From the NCBI GenBank assembly GCA_905233345.1, contig CAJODQ010000031.1, forward strand, positions 1 through 45,692: a DNA stretch of 45,692 bases. Direction: 5' to 3'. The number at the start of each line of letters is the position of its first letter. Position 1 is the stretch's first letter. The notes under the pieces are model-generated. The model made no database searches. It saw only the letters and a program-made list of their open reading frames with translations, and was not told the DNA's origin. This stretch comes from an uncultured Bacteroidales bacterium (GTDB lineage Bacteria; Bacteroidota; Bacteroidia; Bacteroidales; UBA932). Below are positions 24,732-33,815 of this stretch, piece by piece. Made by a program: the position numbers and the translations under genes.

Positions 24732-26501
24732 ATGGCTCGTGAAATAAAATTTTCGCTCGTTTATCGAGACATGTGGCAGTCGTCCGGCAAATACACCGCC
24801 CGCGTCGACCAGCTCCAGGAAATAGCTCCGGTAATCATCGACATGGGTTGCTTCGACCGTGTGGAAACGAACGGTGGTGCGTTCGAACAGGTCCAGCTCC
24901 TCTATGGCCAGAATCCGGCCTTTACGGAACCCCTCCACAAGGCCGGCATCCAGACCCACATGCTCGACCGCGGCCTGAACGCCCTCCGCATGTATCCCTG
25001 CCCGGTTGACGTGCGCAAGCTTATGTACAAGGTCAAGCACGCCCAGGGTGTCGACATCACCCGTATCTTCGACGGTCTGAACGATGCCAACAACATCATC
25101 CCCTCCATCAAGTATGCGATCGAAGGCGGCATGATTCCGCAGGCATCCCTCTGCATCACCTACTCCCCGATCCATACCGTGGAGTACTACACCAAGCTGG
25201 CCGAGAAGCTCATCGAAGCCGGCGCGCAGGAGATCTGCCTCAAGGACATGGCCGGTATCGGCCGTCCCTGGTCGATCGGCCAGATCATCGCGGGTATCAA
25301 GAAGAATCACCCCAATATCGTGATCCAGTACCACGGCCACTCCGGCCCCGGTTTCTCCGTGGCTTCGATGCTGGAAGCCGCCAAGGCCGGCGTCGACGTG
25401 CTCGACGTGGCCATGGAGCCGCTGTCCTGGGGTAAGATCCATCCCGACGTGATCACCATCCGCGCCATGCTCAAGGATGCCGGATTCCAGGTGAAGGACA
25501 TCAACATGAAAGCCTACATGGAAGCCCGCGCCCTCACGCAGAAGTTCATCGACGACTTCCTGGGCTACTTCATCGAGCCGACCAACCATCACCTCACCTC
25601 CCTGCTGGTGGGCTGCGGCCTCCCGGGCGGCATGATGGGTTCCATGATGGCCGACCTCAAGGGCGTCCATCCCGCCGTGAACATGTATCTCCGCAACAAC
25701 GGCAAGCCCGAAGTCTCGCTCGACGATCTCGTGGTCAAGCTGTTCGAAGAAGTCGAATTCGTGTGGCCGAAGGTGGGTTATCCGCCGTTGGTGACCCCGT
25801 TCAGCCAGTATGTGAAGAACATCGCGCTGATGAACATCATGGCCGAGGCGCAGGGCAAGCCGCGCTACAGCCTCCTGACCGACAAGAGCATCTGGGGCAT
25901 GATTCTCGGCAAGAGCGGCAAGCTGCCGGGCCCCGTGGCTCCGGAGATCAAGGAACTCGCCGAAAAGCAGGGCTTCGAATTCTTCGAAGGCGACGTCCAG
26001 GCGCTCTATCCGGACGATATGGACGAATACCGCAAGGAGATGAAGGAGAATGGCTGGGAGTTCGGTCCCGACGACGAAGAACTCTTCGAGCTGGCCATGC
26101 ACCCGACGCAGTACCGCGACTACAAGAGCGGCGCCGCCGAGAAACGCTTCAAGACCGACCTGGAGGCCGCCCGTGCCAAGGCCGGCGCCCCGATCGTGGT
26201 CGAGCGTCCGGTGGTGGAACGTCCCGCCTTCGACATCGAGAAATACACCGAGGAGCATCCGAATGCCCAGCCGATCCAGACCCCCGCGGCCGGCGTCCTC
26301 ACCTGGACCGTCGATCCCGCCGGCGAGTCGGTACCCCCGGCCATCGGCACGAAGATCGAGGAAGGCAAGCCCGCCTGCTGGGTCCAGGCCTACTACGGCG
26401 TGGAGGAATGCAAGGCGCTCAAGAGCGGCCGCATCGTCTCGATCAACGCCAAGCAGGGCGAAAAGGTCGTCAAGGGCCAGATCGTCGGATTTATCGAGTA
26501 A
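24732..26501 (+). CDS. Pyruvate carboxylase subunit B / oxaloacetate decarboxylase alpha-type carboxyltransferase
   Basis: 589 residues, cytoplasmic. The N-terminal TIM-barrel carboxyltransferase domain is clear: L-V-Y-R-D-M-W-Q-S-S near the start (metal-binding Asp), V-E-T-N-G-G-A, C-L-K-D-M-A-G (lysine of the active site) and Y-H-G-H-S-G-P-G (metal-binding histidines). A PYC-OADA helical domain follows to about 500. The C-terminal about 75 residues have a biotinyl/lipoyl-like fold (T-P-A-A-G-V-L, Q-G-E-K-V-V-K-G-Q-I-V-G-F-I-E) but lack the A-M-K-M biotinylation motif; V-Q-A-Y-Y-G-V-E-E-C-K stands near its place. It may therefore use a separate biotin carrier, none of which is seen here. Role: interconversion of pyruvate and oxaloacetate. 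Confidence 0.88.
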   Translation: MAREIKFSLVYRDMWQSSGKYTARVDQLQEIAPVIIDMGCFDRVETNGGAFEQVQLLYGQNPAFTEPLHKAGIQTHMLDRGLNALRMYPCPVDVRKLMYKVKHAQGVDITRIFDGLNDANNIIPSIKYAIEGGMIPQASLCITYSPIHTVEYYTKLAEKLIEAGAQEICLKDMAGIGRPWSIGQIIAGIKKNHPNIVIQYHGHSGPGFSVASMLEAAKAGVDVLDVAMEPLSWGKIHPDVITIRAMLKDAGFQVKDINMKAYMEARALTQKFIDDFLGYFIEPTNHHLTSLLVGCGLPGGMMGSMMADLKGVHPAVNMYLRNNGKPEVSLDDLVVKLFEEVEFVWPKVGYPPLVTPFSQYVKNIALMNIMAEAQGKPRYSLLTDKSIWGMILGKSGKLPGPVAPEIKELAEKQGFEFFEGDVQALYPDDMDEYRKEMKENGWEFGPDDEELFELAMHPTQYRDYKSGAAEKRFKTDLEAARAKAGAPIVVERPVVERPAFDIEKYTEEHPNAQPIQTPAAGVLTWTVDPAGESVPPAIGTKIEEGKPACWVQAYYGVEECKALKSGRIVSINAKQGEKVVKGQIVGFIE

Positions 26502-26530
26502 AGCGTGTTTCGCCAAACTGCCGCAAAACC

Positions 26531-26565
26531 ATCGGCCTCACAGCAAATGTGAGGCCGATTTCTTT
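26531..26565 (+). terminator. Intrinsic terminator after the carboxyltransferase gene
   Basis: ATCGGCCTCAC (26531-26541) pairs perfectly with 26549-26559 (11 bp), then TTCTTTG. Good stem, moderate U-tract. Confidence 0.8.
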
Positions 26566-26655
26566 GCGCCAAGGGCCGATTTCGGGGGTTGCCGCAATTT
26601 GACCCCGGCGAAGAGCCGCCAGAAAGAGGTATGACTTGCGCCAGTTTGACGGTTA

Positions 26656-26684
26656 TTGGATATAAAAGGTTTTTTATATCTTTG
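26656..26684 (+). promoter_or_regulatory. fabD promoter
   Basis: -7 TATCTTTG at 26677-26684 matches TAnnTTTG. TTGG at 26656-26659 lies 17 bases upstream as a possible -33 element. The leader to ATG 26720 is about 32 bases. Confidence 0.65.
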
Positions 26685-26719
26685 CGGCCGCATTTAAATT
26701 AGGTATAAAAGGCAATTGT

Positions 26720-27604
26720 ATGAAAACAGCATATGTGTTTCCGGGACAAGGTTCCCAGTTCGTTGGCATGGGGCAGGAGCTCTATGTGCGTGACCCGCAG
26801 GCCCGCGACCTGTTCGACGCCGCCGACAGCATCCTGGGCTTCGGCCTGCGTGAGATCATGTTCAGCGGCAGCGACGAAGACCTCAAGGCCACGAAAGTGA
26901 CGCAGCCCGCCATCTTCCTGCATTCCGTGGCCCTCGCCCTGACATCCGATATCCATCCCGACATGGTCGCCGGCCACTCGCTCGGCGAATTCTCCGCCCT
27001 CGTAGCTGCCGGCGCCCTCTCCTTCGAGGAGGGCATCCGTCTGGTTTCCGTCCGTGCCCACGCCATGCAGCGCTGCTGTGAGGCCGTCCCCGGTACGATG
27101 GCCGCTATCGTCGGCGGCACGACCGAGGCCGCACTGGTCGAGGAAGTGTGCCGCGAGACCCCCGGCACCGTGGTGGCCGCGAACTACAACAGCGCGGCGC
27201 AGATCGTGATCTCGGGTGAAGCCGAAGCCGTGGCCGCTGCCTGCGCAGTGCTCAAGGAACGCGGCGTGAAGCGCGCCCTGCCGCTCCAGGTGGGTGGTGC
27301 TTTCCACTCGCCGCTCATGGAGCCGGCCCGCCAGGAACTGGCTGAGGCCATCGAGAAGGCTGCCTTCCAGACCCCGCGCTGCCCCATCTACCAGAATGTG
27401 GACGCGCGCCCGCACACCGATCCCGACGAGATTCGCCGCAATCTCCTGATGCAGCTCACCTCGCCGGTGCGCTGGACCCAGACCATGGAGAATATGCTGG
27501 CCGACGGCGCCGGCGCCTTCATCGAAGTGGGCCCCGGAACCGTCCTGCAGGGCCTGGCCAGAAAAATCGCCCCCGAGGGAACTGAAATCGGAGGAATGGC
27601 ATAA
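26720..27604 (+). CDS. fabD: Malonyl-CoA:ACP transacylase
   Basis: Transfers malonyl groups from CoA to acyl carrier protein for fatty-acid chain extension, in the cytoplasm. 294 residues, near the usual 300. The motif F-P-G-Q-G-S-Q near the N-terminus, the nucleophile elbow G-H-S-L-G-E-F-S (Ser87), the active-site histidine region G-G-A-F-H-S-P-L and the C-terminal G-P-G-T-V-L-Q-G are all intact. It stands alone rather than in a fab cluster, between its own promoter and that of nifJ. Confidence 0.96.
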   Translation: MKTAYVFPGQGSQFVGMGQELYVRDPQARDLFDAADSILGFGLREIMFSGSDEDLKATKVTQPAIFLHSVALALTSDIHPDMVAGHSLGEFSALVAAGALSFEEGIRLVSVRAHAMQRCCEAVPGTMAAIVGGTTEAALVEEVCRETPGTVVAANYNSAAQIVISGEAEAVAAACAVLKERGVKRALPLQVGGAFHSPLMEPARQELAEAIEKAAFQTPRCPIYQNVDARPHTDPDEIRRNLLMQLTSPVRWTQTMENMLADGAGAFIEVGPGTVLQGLARKIAPEGTEIGGMA

Positions 27605-27611
27605 TTTTTTG

Positions 27612-27619
27612 TATATTTG
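27612..27619 (+). promoter_or_regulatory. nifJ promoter -7 box
   Basis: TATATTTG, perfect TAnnTTTG, starts eight bases after the fabD stop. It lets nifJ be transcribed separately; the leader to ATG 27656 is about 33 bases. Confidence 0.7.
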
Positions 27620-27655
27620 TAAGTTAGAAACATTTTTAATCCGAAATATAGTCGT

Positions 27656-30600
27656 ATGGCAAAAGAAAAAAAGTTCATCACTTGTGATGGCAATTTTGCC
27701 GCGGCTCACGTGGCATATCTGTTCAGTGAGCATGCGGCCATCTATCCTATCACCCCGTCTTCCACCATGGCCGAACTCGTCGACGAGTGGGCTGCTTTCG
27801 GCAAGAAGAACATGTTCGGGGAAGTCGTCAAAGTTACTGAAATGCAGAGCGAAGGCGGTGCTGCCGGTGCCGTCCACGGTTCCCTGCAGGCAGGCAGCCT
27901 GACCACCACTTTCACGGCGTCGCAGGGCCTCCTCCTGATGATCCCCAATATGTACAAGATCGCCGGTGAGTTGCTCCCGACCGTGTTCCACGTGTCGGCC
28001 CGTACGCTCGCCGCCCAGTCCCTCTCCATCTTTGGTGACCACCAGGATGTGATGAGCGTGCGCCAGACCGGTTTCGCCATGCTGGCCTCCGCCAGTGTGC
28101 AGGAAGCCATGGACCTGGCCGCTGTGGCCCACCTGGCCACCATCAAGTCGAGCGTGCCGTTCGTCCACTTCTTCGACGGATTCCGCACCTCGCACGAGAT
28201 CCAGAAGATTGAAATGCTGGAAGCCGAAGACCTCCGTCCGCTCGTGAGCGACAAGGCCCTCGCCCAGTTCCGCGCCAAGGCGCTCAACCCCAACAAGCCC
28301 GTCACCCGCGGTACCAACCAGAACCCCGACGTGTTCTTCCAGGCCCGCGAGGCATCGAACCCGTACTACGACGCCGTTCCCGACATCGTGGCCCGCTACA
28401 TGGGTGAGATCAGCGAACTGACCGGTCGCCACTACCTGCCATTCGACTACTATGGCGCACCGGATGCTGAAAACGTGATCGTGGCCATGGGTTCCGTGAC
28501 CGAGACCATCAAGGAGACCATCGACTATCTGGCCGAGACCCGCGGCGAGAAACTGGGTCTGGTCACTGTCCGTCTCTATCGCCCGTTCTCCGCGAAATAT
28601 TTCCTCCGCGTCCTCCCGAAGAGCGTCAAGCGCATCGCTGTGCTCGACCGCACCAAGGAACCCGGCGCGCTGGGCGAACCCCTCTACCTCGATATCAAGA
28701 GCGTGATCGCCGACATGGGCGAAAACGCCCCGATGCTCGTCGGCGGCCGCTATGGCCTGTCCTCCAAGGACACCAGCCCGGCCCAGATCATCGCCGTGTT
28801 CGACAACTTCAAGCTCCGCGAACCCAAGAACGGCTTCACCATCGGCATTGTCGACGACGTGACCTTCAAGTCGCTGCCGCTCAAGGAGGAAGTCTCCATC
28901 GTGAAGAAAGGCACCTATGAGTGCAAGTTCTTCGGCCTGGGTTCCGATGGTACGGTGGGTGCCAACAAGAACACCATCAAGATCATCGGCGACCACACCC
29001 CGAAATATTGCCAGGGCTACTTCGACTACGACTCCAAGAAGTCCGGTGGTTACACCTGCTCGCACCTGCGTTTCGGCGACCAGCCGATCCACGCTCCGTA
29101 CCTCGTGTCGACGCCCGACTTCGTGGCTTGCCACGTGCCTTCGTACCTCTACAAGTACGACGTGCTCAAGGGCATCAAGGAAGGCGGCTCGCTGCTGCTC
29201 AACAGCCTCTGGGATACCGAAGAGACCTTCAAGCGCATCCCCGACTTCGTGAAGAAGACCATCGTCGACAAGCACATCAAGCTCTATCTGATCAACGCCA
29301 CCAAGATTGCGGCGGAGATCGGTCTGGGTGGCCGCACCAACACCATCCTCCAGAGCGCCTTCTTCAAGATCACGGGCATCATCCCGTACGAAGAGGCTGT
29401 GGCCTATATGAAGAAAGCCATCGACAAGTCTTACGGCAAGAAGGGTGAGAACGTGGTGAAGATGAACTACGCAGCCGTGGATCGCGGCGGCGACTACGTG
29501 GAAGTCGAGATTCCGGAATCCTGGAAGAACGCCACGGGCCGCTTCGTCAACGCCAACTACAAGCGCCTGGCGCCGGAATTCATCCGCAACGTGGCCGACG
29601 TGGTGGCTGCCCAGAATGGCAACGACCTGCCCGTCAGCACCTTTGCCGGTGAGATGGTCGACGGTACGATTCCCGCCGGCACCGCCGCTTACGAGAAGCG
29701 CGGCATCGGTGTGGAGGTTCCTGAGTGGAATCCCGCCAACTGCATCCAGTGCAACCAGTGCGCCTTCGTCTGCCCGCACGCTGCCATCCGCCCGTTCCTG
29801 ATGACGGCCGCCGAAGGCGAGAAGGCTCCGAAGGAGATCAAACGCAAACCGGGCATCGCCCAGTTCAAGGAATATACCTTCACGATGCAGGTTTCTCCGT
29901 TCGACTGCACGGGTTGCGGCAACTGCGCCGACGTGTGCCCTGCCAAGGAGAAGGCCCTCGTGATGAAGAGCTTCGACAGCCAGAACGCCGAGCAGGCCAA
30001 CTTCGATTACCTGCACGCCAACGTGGGTTACAAGGACAATGTGGCTCCGAAGGAGCAGAATGTGAAGAACTCCCAGTTCGCCCAGCCGCTCTTCGAGTTC
30101 TCGGGTGCCTGCGCCGGTTGCGGTGAGACGCCGTACATCAAGGCCATCACCCAGCTCTTCGGCGACCGCATGATGATCGCCAACGCGACGGGCTGCTCGT
30201 CCATCTACAGCGCCGCGTTCCCGTCCTCGCCGTTCTGCAAGAACGCTGAAGGTCACGGTCCGGCCTGGCAGAACTCCCTCTTCGAAGACAACGCTGAGTT
30301 CGGCCTGGGTATGCACCTGGGTTCCGACCGCGTCCGCGAGACCGTCGCGCGCCTGATGCGCGAAGGCATGGAGTGCAACTGCTGCACTTCCGAGATCAAG
30401 GCGCTCTTCGAGCAGTGGCTTGCCAACCGCAACGACGCTGCGGCGACGCGCGCGATCTGCGACAAGCTCGTTCCGCTGATGAAGGAATGTGGCTGCGACA
30501 TCTGCAAGCAGCTGCTTGAGCTCCAGAACTTCATCCCGGCCCGCAGCCAGTGGGTCTTCGGTGGTGACGGCTGGGCTTACGACATCGGTTACGGCGGACT

Positions 30601-31198
30601 CGACCATGTGCTGGCTTCCGGCGAGAACGTGAACGTGCTCGTGCTCGACACCGAGGTGTATTCCAACACGGGCGGCCAGTCGTCGAAGTCGACGCCGGCC
30701 GGTGCCGTGGCGAAGTTCGCCACCAGCGGCAAGAAGATCCGCAAGAAGGATCTCGGCATGATGGCCATCAGCTATGGCTACGTCTATGTGGCCCAGGTGG
30801 CCATGGGTGCTTCCCAGGCGCAGTTCCTCAATGCCATCAAAGAGGCTGAGGCTTACGACGGCCCGTCGCTGATCATCGCCTACGCGCCTTGTATCAACCA
30901 CGGTCTGAAGGCCGGCATGGGTCACAGCCAGATGGAGGAGAAGCGTGCCGTCGAGTGCGGTTACTGGCACCTCTATCGCTACAACCCGGCCCTCGAAGCC
31001 GAAGGCAAGAATCCGTTCACGCTCGACAGCAAGGCCGATCCCGACTGGACCAAGTTCCAGGATTTCCTCAAGGGTGAGGTCCGCTACGCGTCGCTGATGA
31101 AGTCGTTCCCCGAGAACGCCGCCGAACTCTTCGCCAAGACCGAAGAATTCGCCAAATGGCGTCTCTCGACCTACAAGCGTCTGGCAGGCGTGGAGTAG
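27656..31198 (+). CDS. nifJ: Pyruvate:ferredoxin (flavodoxin) oxidoreductase
   Basis: Oxidises pyruvate and CoA to acetyl-CoA and CO2, passing electrons to ferredoxin or flavodoxin; central to anaerobic metabolism. The 1180-residue single chain has the usual order: pyrimidine-binding domain I (about 1-250), domain II (about 250-415), gamma domain (about 420-620), a two-cluster ferredoxin domain and the TPP-binding domain. Two 4Fe-4S motifs are intact: Cys696-x2-Cys699-x2-Cys702-x3-Cys706 and Cys751-x2-Cys754-x2-Cys757-x3-Cys761. The proximal cluster cysteines (C-A-G-C-G-E-T-P-Y) and the TPP-binding G-D-G-W region are present. It makes an anaerobic lifestyle very likely and supplies the acetyl-CoA used with fabD next door. 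Confidence 0.97.
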   Translation: MAKEKKFITCDGNFAAAHVAYLFSEHAAIYPITPSSTMAELVDEWAAFGKKNMFGEVVKVTEMQSEGGAAGAVHGSLQAGSLTTTFTASQGLLLMIPNMYKIAGELLPTVFHVSARTLAAQSLSIFGDHQDVMSVRQTGFAMLASASVQEAMDLAAVAHLATIKSSVPFVHFFDGFRTSHEIQKIEMLEAEDLRPLVSDKALAQFRAKALNPNKPVTRGTNQNPDVFFQAREASNPYYDAVPDIVARYMGEISELTGRHYLPFDYYGAPDAENVIVAMGSVTETIKETIDYLAETRGEKLGLVTVRLYRPFSAKYFLRVLPKSVKRIAVLDRTKEPGALGEPLYLDIKSVIADMGENAPMLVGGRYGLSSKDTSPAQIIAVFDNFKLREPKNGFTIGIVDDVTFKSLPLKEEVSIVKKGTYECKFFGLGSDGTVGANKNTIKIIGDHTPKYCQGYFDYDSKKSGGYTCSHLRFGDQPIHAPYLVSTPDFVACHVPSYLYKYDVLKGIKEGGSLLLNSLWDTEETFKRIPDFVKKTIVDKHIKLYLINATKIAAEIGLGGRTNTILQSAFFKITGIIPYEEAVAYMKKAIDKSYGKKGENVVKMNYAAVDRGGDYVEVEIPESWKNATGRFVNANYKRLAPEFIRNVADVVAAQNGNDLPVSTFAGEMVDGTIPAGTAAYEKRGIGVEVPEWNPANCIQCNQCAFVCPHAAIRPFLMTAAEGEKAPKEIKRKPGIAQFKEYTFTMQVSPFDCTGCGNCADVCPAKEKALVMKSFDSQNAEQANFDYLHANVGYKDNVAPKEQNVKNSQFAQPLFEFSGACAGCGETPYIKAITQLFGDRMMIANATGCSSIYSAAFPSSPFCKNAEGHGPAWQNSLFEDNAEFGLGMHLGSDRVRETVARLMREGMECNCCTSEIKALFEQWLANRNDAAATRAICDKLVPLMKECGCDICKQLLELQNFIPARSQWVFGGDGWAYDIGYGGLDHVLASGENVNVLVLDTEVYSNTGGQSSKSTPAGAVAKFATSGKKIRKKDLGMMAISYGYVYVAQVAMGASQAQFLNAIKEAEAYDGPSLIIAYAPCINHGLKAGMGHSQMEEKRAVECGYWHLYRYNPALEAEGKNPFTLDSKADPDWTKFQDFLKGEVRYASLMKSFPENAAELFAKTEEFAKWRLSTYKRLAGVE

Positions 31199-31230
31199 GT
31201 TTCGTCGAAGGAATCCACCGTTTCGTCTAA

Positions 31231-31265
31231 ATCCCGGACAGGCACTGCTTGCCCGGGATAATTTT
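31231..31265 (+). terminator. Terminator after nifJ, overlapping the next promoter
   Basis: ATCCCGG (31231-31237) pairs with CCGGGAT (31253-31259) around a loop that itself can form GGCA/TGCC. A T-run (31262-31265) follows. The last bases of the stem and the T-run are also the -7 box of the next gene. Confidence 0.65.
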
Positions 31266-31266
31266 G
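31259..31266 (+). promoter_or_regulatory. Promoter -7 box of the receptor gene, nested in the nifJ terminator
   Basis: TAATTTTG fits TAnnTTTG. It ends 22 bases before ATG 31289. Confidence 0.55.
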
Positions 31267-31288
31267 TACCCGAGAAAAACAAAGAAAG

Positions 31289-33760
31289 ATGAAAACGCGT
31301 GTGATGATCCTTGTGTCGGTCCTGCTGCTGAGCAGCATGCCGGCTTTTGCACAGAAAACCATCGTTACCGGCCGGGTGCTGGATTCCCTGACTCGCGAAG
31401 GCGAGCCGGGTGCCGTCCTGCAGTTCTTCCAGGCGCAGGATCTGGAAAAGCCGGTGGCTTATACGACGGCCGATGAGGAAGGCCGTTTCATGCAGCGGCT
31501 GGACGGCTCCGGTGCCTATGAACTGCTGTTCAGCGGTATCGGCCGTCTGCCGGTCCGGCGCAATTTCGTCATTCCCGGTCAGCAGGACACGCTTGACCTG
31601 GGCGAGATTCTCATTCGGGACGACGTGGAGACGCTTTCGGCCGGTGTCGTGACGGCCCAGCGGACGCTGGTGAAAATGGAGGTCGACAAGATGACCTACG
31701 ACGTATCCGGCGACGTGGACGCAAAGACCTCGACCGTGCTCGACATGCTCCGCAAGGTGCCGATGGTGTCGGTGGACGGCCAGGACAATATCACCGTCAA
31801 CGGGAGCAGCAGCTTCCAGGTCTATGTGGACGGCAAGCCCAACCAGATGCTGTCGCAGAACGCCTCCACCATCTTTAAAGTCATGCCGGCCAGTACGGTC
31901 AAGAACATCGAAGTCGTTACCAATCCGGGCGTGAAATACGACGCGGAAGGCGTGGGCGGCGTGCTCAACATCACCACCAACCGCGAGGCAACGGGCGGTT
32001 CTTCCGTCGCCGACGGCTTTTACGGCACGGTGATGGGGATTGGTTCTACGCGCGGCGGCGGCGGCGGCGTGACGGCCAGCATGCAAAAAGGAAAGTTCGC
32101 AATGAGCCTCAGCGCCAATGGCATGTACAACTCGATCCGTGGCACCGAGACCGACCTGGTGCGCGTCCAGGACAATGGCTTCTCCACGTCCACACATACG
32201 GCTACCGGCATGAAAATGCCCATGGCGATGGTCAACGGCAGCGCCAGCTACGAGATCGACAGCCTGAACCTCGTTTCGGCCACCCTCGGCTTCATGTCGT
32301 TCGGCATGAAGAACGACAACGGTTTCACCAATACGATCCTGGTCTCTCCGGAAGCCGGCACCTACAGCTATTCGGGCACGCTTTCCACGACCAACAACCG
32401 GAACAACATTTCGGTCGGTGCCGACTACCAGCACCTCTGGACCGGTGTGCCGGGCCGCAGCTTCGTGTTGAGCTACCAGTACAACGGCGCTCCTTCCGTC
32501 AACAACAGCACGACGCTCATGGATGCCACTTCCTTTGCCGGCTTCGATTTTACCGACCGCAAGAGCGACGGCCGCACCGGCTCGAACGACCACACCGTGC
32601 AGGCCGACTTCACCACGCCGCTGGGCAGCAAGCACAGCCTCTCTACCGGCGCCAAATACCTGGACCGGCACAATTCCTCCGACCAGACCGACTACCTGCG
32701 GGAAGGCGGCACCTGGCACGAGAACCCCGCCAGCAGCCTCAAGTATGATTTCTACAACCGCATCGCGGCTGCCTATGCGGAGCTGACCGGCAACTACGGC
32801 GCGTTCAGCCTGAAAGCGGGCGTGCGCTATGAATACACCTTTCAGAGCTACAAGTCCTCGAAGGAGAGCGGCACTTTCCGCGTCAACTACGGCAACCTCG
32901 TGCCCAGCGCAAGTCTGCAGTGGACACTGAGCCCCATGCAGAACATCGGCCTGAGCTACAACATGCGCATCAGCCGCCCCGGCATCTCCTACCTGAACCC
33001 GTACGTCGACACCTCCGATCCGACCGCCCGGACCTATGGAAATCCCGACCTGGAAGCGGAACGCGGACACAATGTCTCGCTGGTGTACAACTTCTATTCG
33101 CCCAAGGCGATGGTCAATGCCACCCTGCGCTACACCTACGCCGGCAACGGCATCTCGGCATACAGTTTCTATGATCCCGACAACGTGATGAACACGACCT
33201 ACGGCAACATCGTCCAGAACCAGAACCTCGGCCTGAACATGTTCCTGATGCTGACCCCGACCTCCAAGACCCGCATCATGCTCAACGGCGGATTCGGCTA
33301 CAGCGACCTGCGCAGCGCCCAGCTGGGTCAGCAGAACGCTGGCTGGAACTACAACGCACTGCTGGGTGTGCAGCAGACGCTGCCCTGGGACCTGCGCCTG
33401 AGCGCCAATTTCATTACGTCCGGAAAACAGATCACGCTGCAGGGATGGTCGACCGGCATGTCGATCGGGATGCTGGGCTTGACCAAGACCTTCCTCGACG
33501 ACCGCCTGAGCCTTTCTGTCAATGGCCTGGTGCCACTGGCCAAGGGCTTCAAGATGACGATGAACTCGCATACGGCCGGCAGCGGCTTCATTTCCGACAC
33601 GATTACGCGCATTCCGATGAGCGCCATTACCTTCCAGATCAGCTGGAGCTTCGGCAAGCAGGGCAATTATTCCGCCAAGCGCGCCCGCCGTTCCATCGAG
33701 AACGAAAGCCAGCTCAACACTTCCACTACCGCCGAGTCGATGGGTTCGGTAATCCTCTAA
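31289..33760 (+). CDS. Outer-membrane beta-barrel receptor (TonB-dependent receptor-like)
   Basis: 823 residues. A signal peptide ending M-P-A-F-A-Q is followed by a carboxypeptidase-regulatory-like domain (V-T-G-R-V-L-D, about 25-110), a plug-like region (S-T-V-L-D-M-L-R-K-V-P-M-V, V-Y-V-D-G-K-P-N, I-E-V-V-T-N-P-G-V-K-Y-D, about 140-240) and a long beta-barrel rich in aromatic and glycine residues. This matches the Bacteroidales outer-membrane receptor family (OMP_b-brl_3 type). Such proteins import ligands or act as surface sensors; the ligand is unknown. A terminator separates it from the LytS/LytTR genes downstream, so a functional link to them is possible but not shown. The protein ends G-S-V-I-L, without the usual terminal aromatic residue. 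Confidence 0.88.
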   Translation: MKTRVMILVSVLLLSSMPAFAQKTIVTGRVLDSLTREGEPGAVLQFFQAQDLEKPVAYTTADEEGRFMQRLDGSGAYELLFSGIGRLPVRRNFVIPGQQDTLDLGEILIRDDVETLSAGVVTAQRTLVKMEVDKMTYDVSGDVDAKTSTVLDMLRKVPMVSVDGQDNITVNGSSSFQVYVDGKPNQMLSQNASTIFKVMPASTVKNIEVVTNPGVKYDAEGVGGVLNITTNREATGGSSVADGFYGTVMGIGSTRGGGGGVTASMQKGKFAMSLSANGMYNSIRGTETDLVRVQDNGFSTSTHTATGMKMPMAMVNGSASYEIDSLNLVSATLGFMSFGMKNDNGFTNTILVSPEAGTYSYSGTLSTTNNRNNISVGADYQHLWTGVPGRSFVLSYQYNGAPSVNNSTTLMDATSFAGFDFTDRKSDGRTGSNDHTVQADFTTPLGSKHSLSTGAKYLDRHNSSDQTDYLREGGTWHENPASSLKYDFYNRIAAAYAELTGNYGAFSLKAGVRYEYTFQSYKSSKESGTFRVNYGNLVPSASLQWTLSPMQNIGLSYNMRISRPGISYLNPYVDTSDPTARTYGNPDLEAERGHNVSLVYNFYSPKAMVNATLRYTYAGNGISAYSFYDPDNVMNTTYGNIVQNQNLGLNMFLMLTPTSKTRIMLNGGFGYSDLRSAQLGQQNAGWNYNALLGVQQTLPWDLRLSANFITSGKQITLQGWSTGMSIGMLGLTKTFLDDRLSLSVNGLVPLAKGFKMTMNSHTAGSGFISDTITRIPMSAITFQISWSFGKQGNYSAKRARRSIENESQLNTSTTAESMGSVIL

Positions 33761-33771
33761 CAGATTCTTCG

Positions 33772-33801
33772 GATGCCCGGTTCCGGCCGGGCATCTTTTT
33801 T
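33772..33801 (+). terminator. Intrinsic terminator after the receptor gene
   Basis: GATGCCCGG (33772-33780) pairs perfectly with 33787-33795 and is followed by TTTTTT. Strong. Confidence 0.92.
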
Positions 33802-33803
33802 AC

Positions 33804-33811
33804 TATCTTTG
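33804..33811 (+). promoter_or_regulatory. Promoter -7 box of the LytS/LytTR operon
   Basis: TATCTTTG, perfect TAnnTTTG, ends only four bases before ATG 33816. The predicted start site falls on or next to the A of the ATG. Confidence 0.65.
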
Positions 33812-33815
33812 CAAT

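Noticed and set aside
26699-33571. A 2290-residue open frame on the minus strand across fabD, nifJ and the receptor gene
   Set aside because: It is the mirror of GC-rich coding sequence on the plus strand, where three clear enzymes or receptors lie; composition is rich in H, V, R, G, D with no domain.
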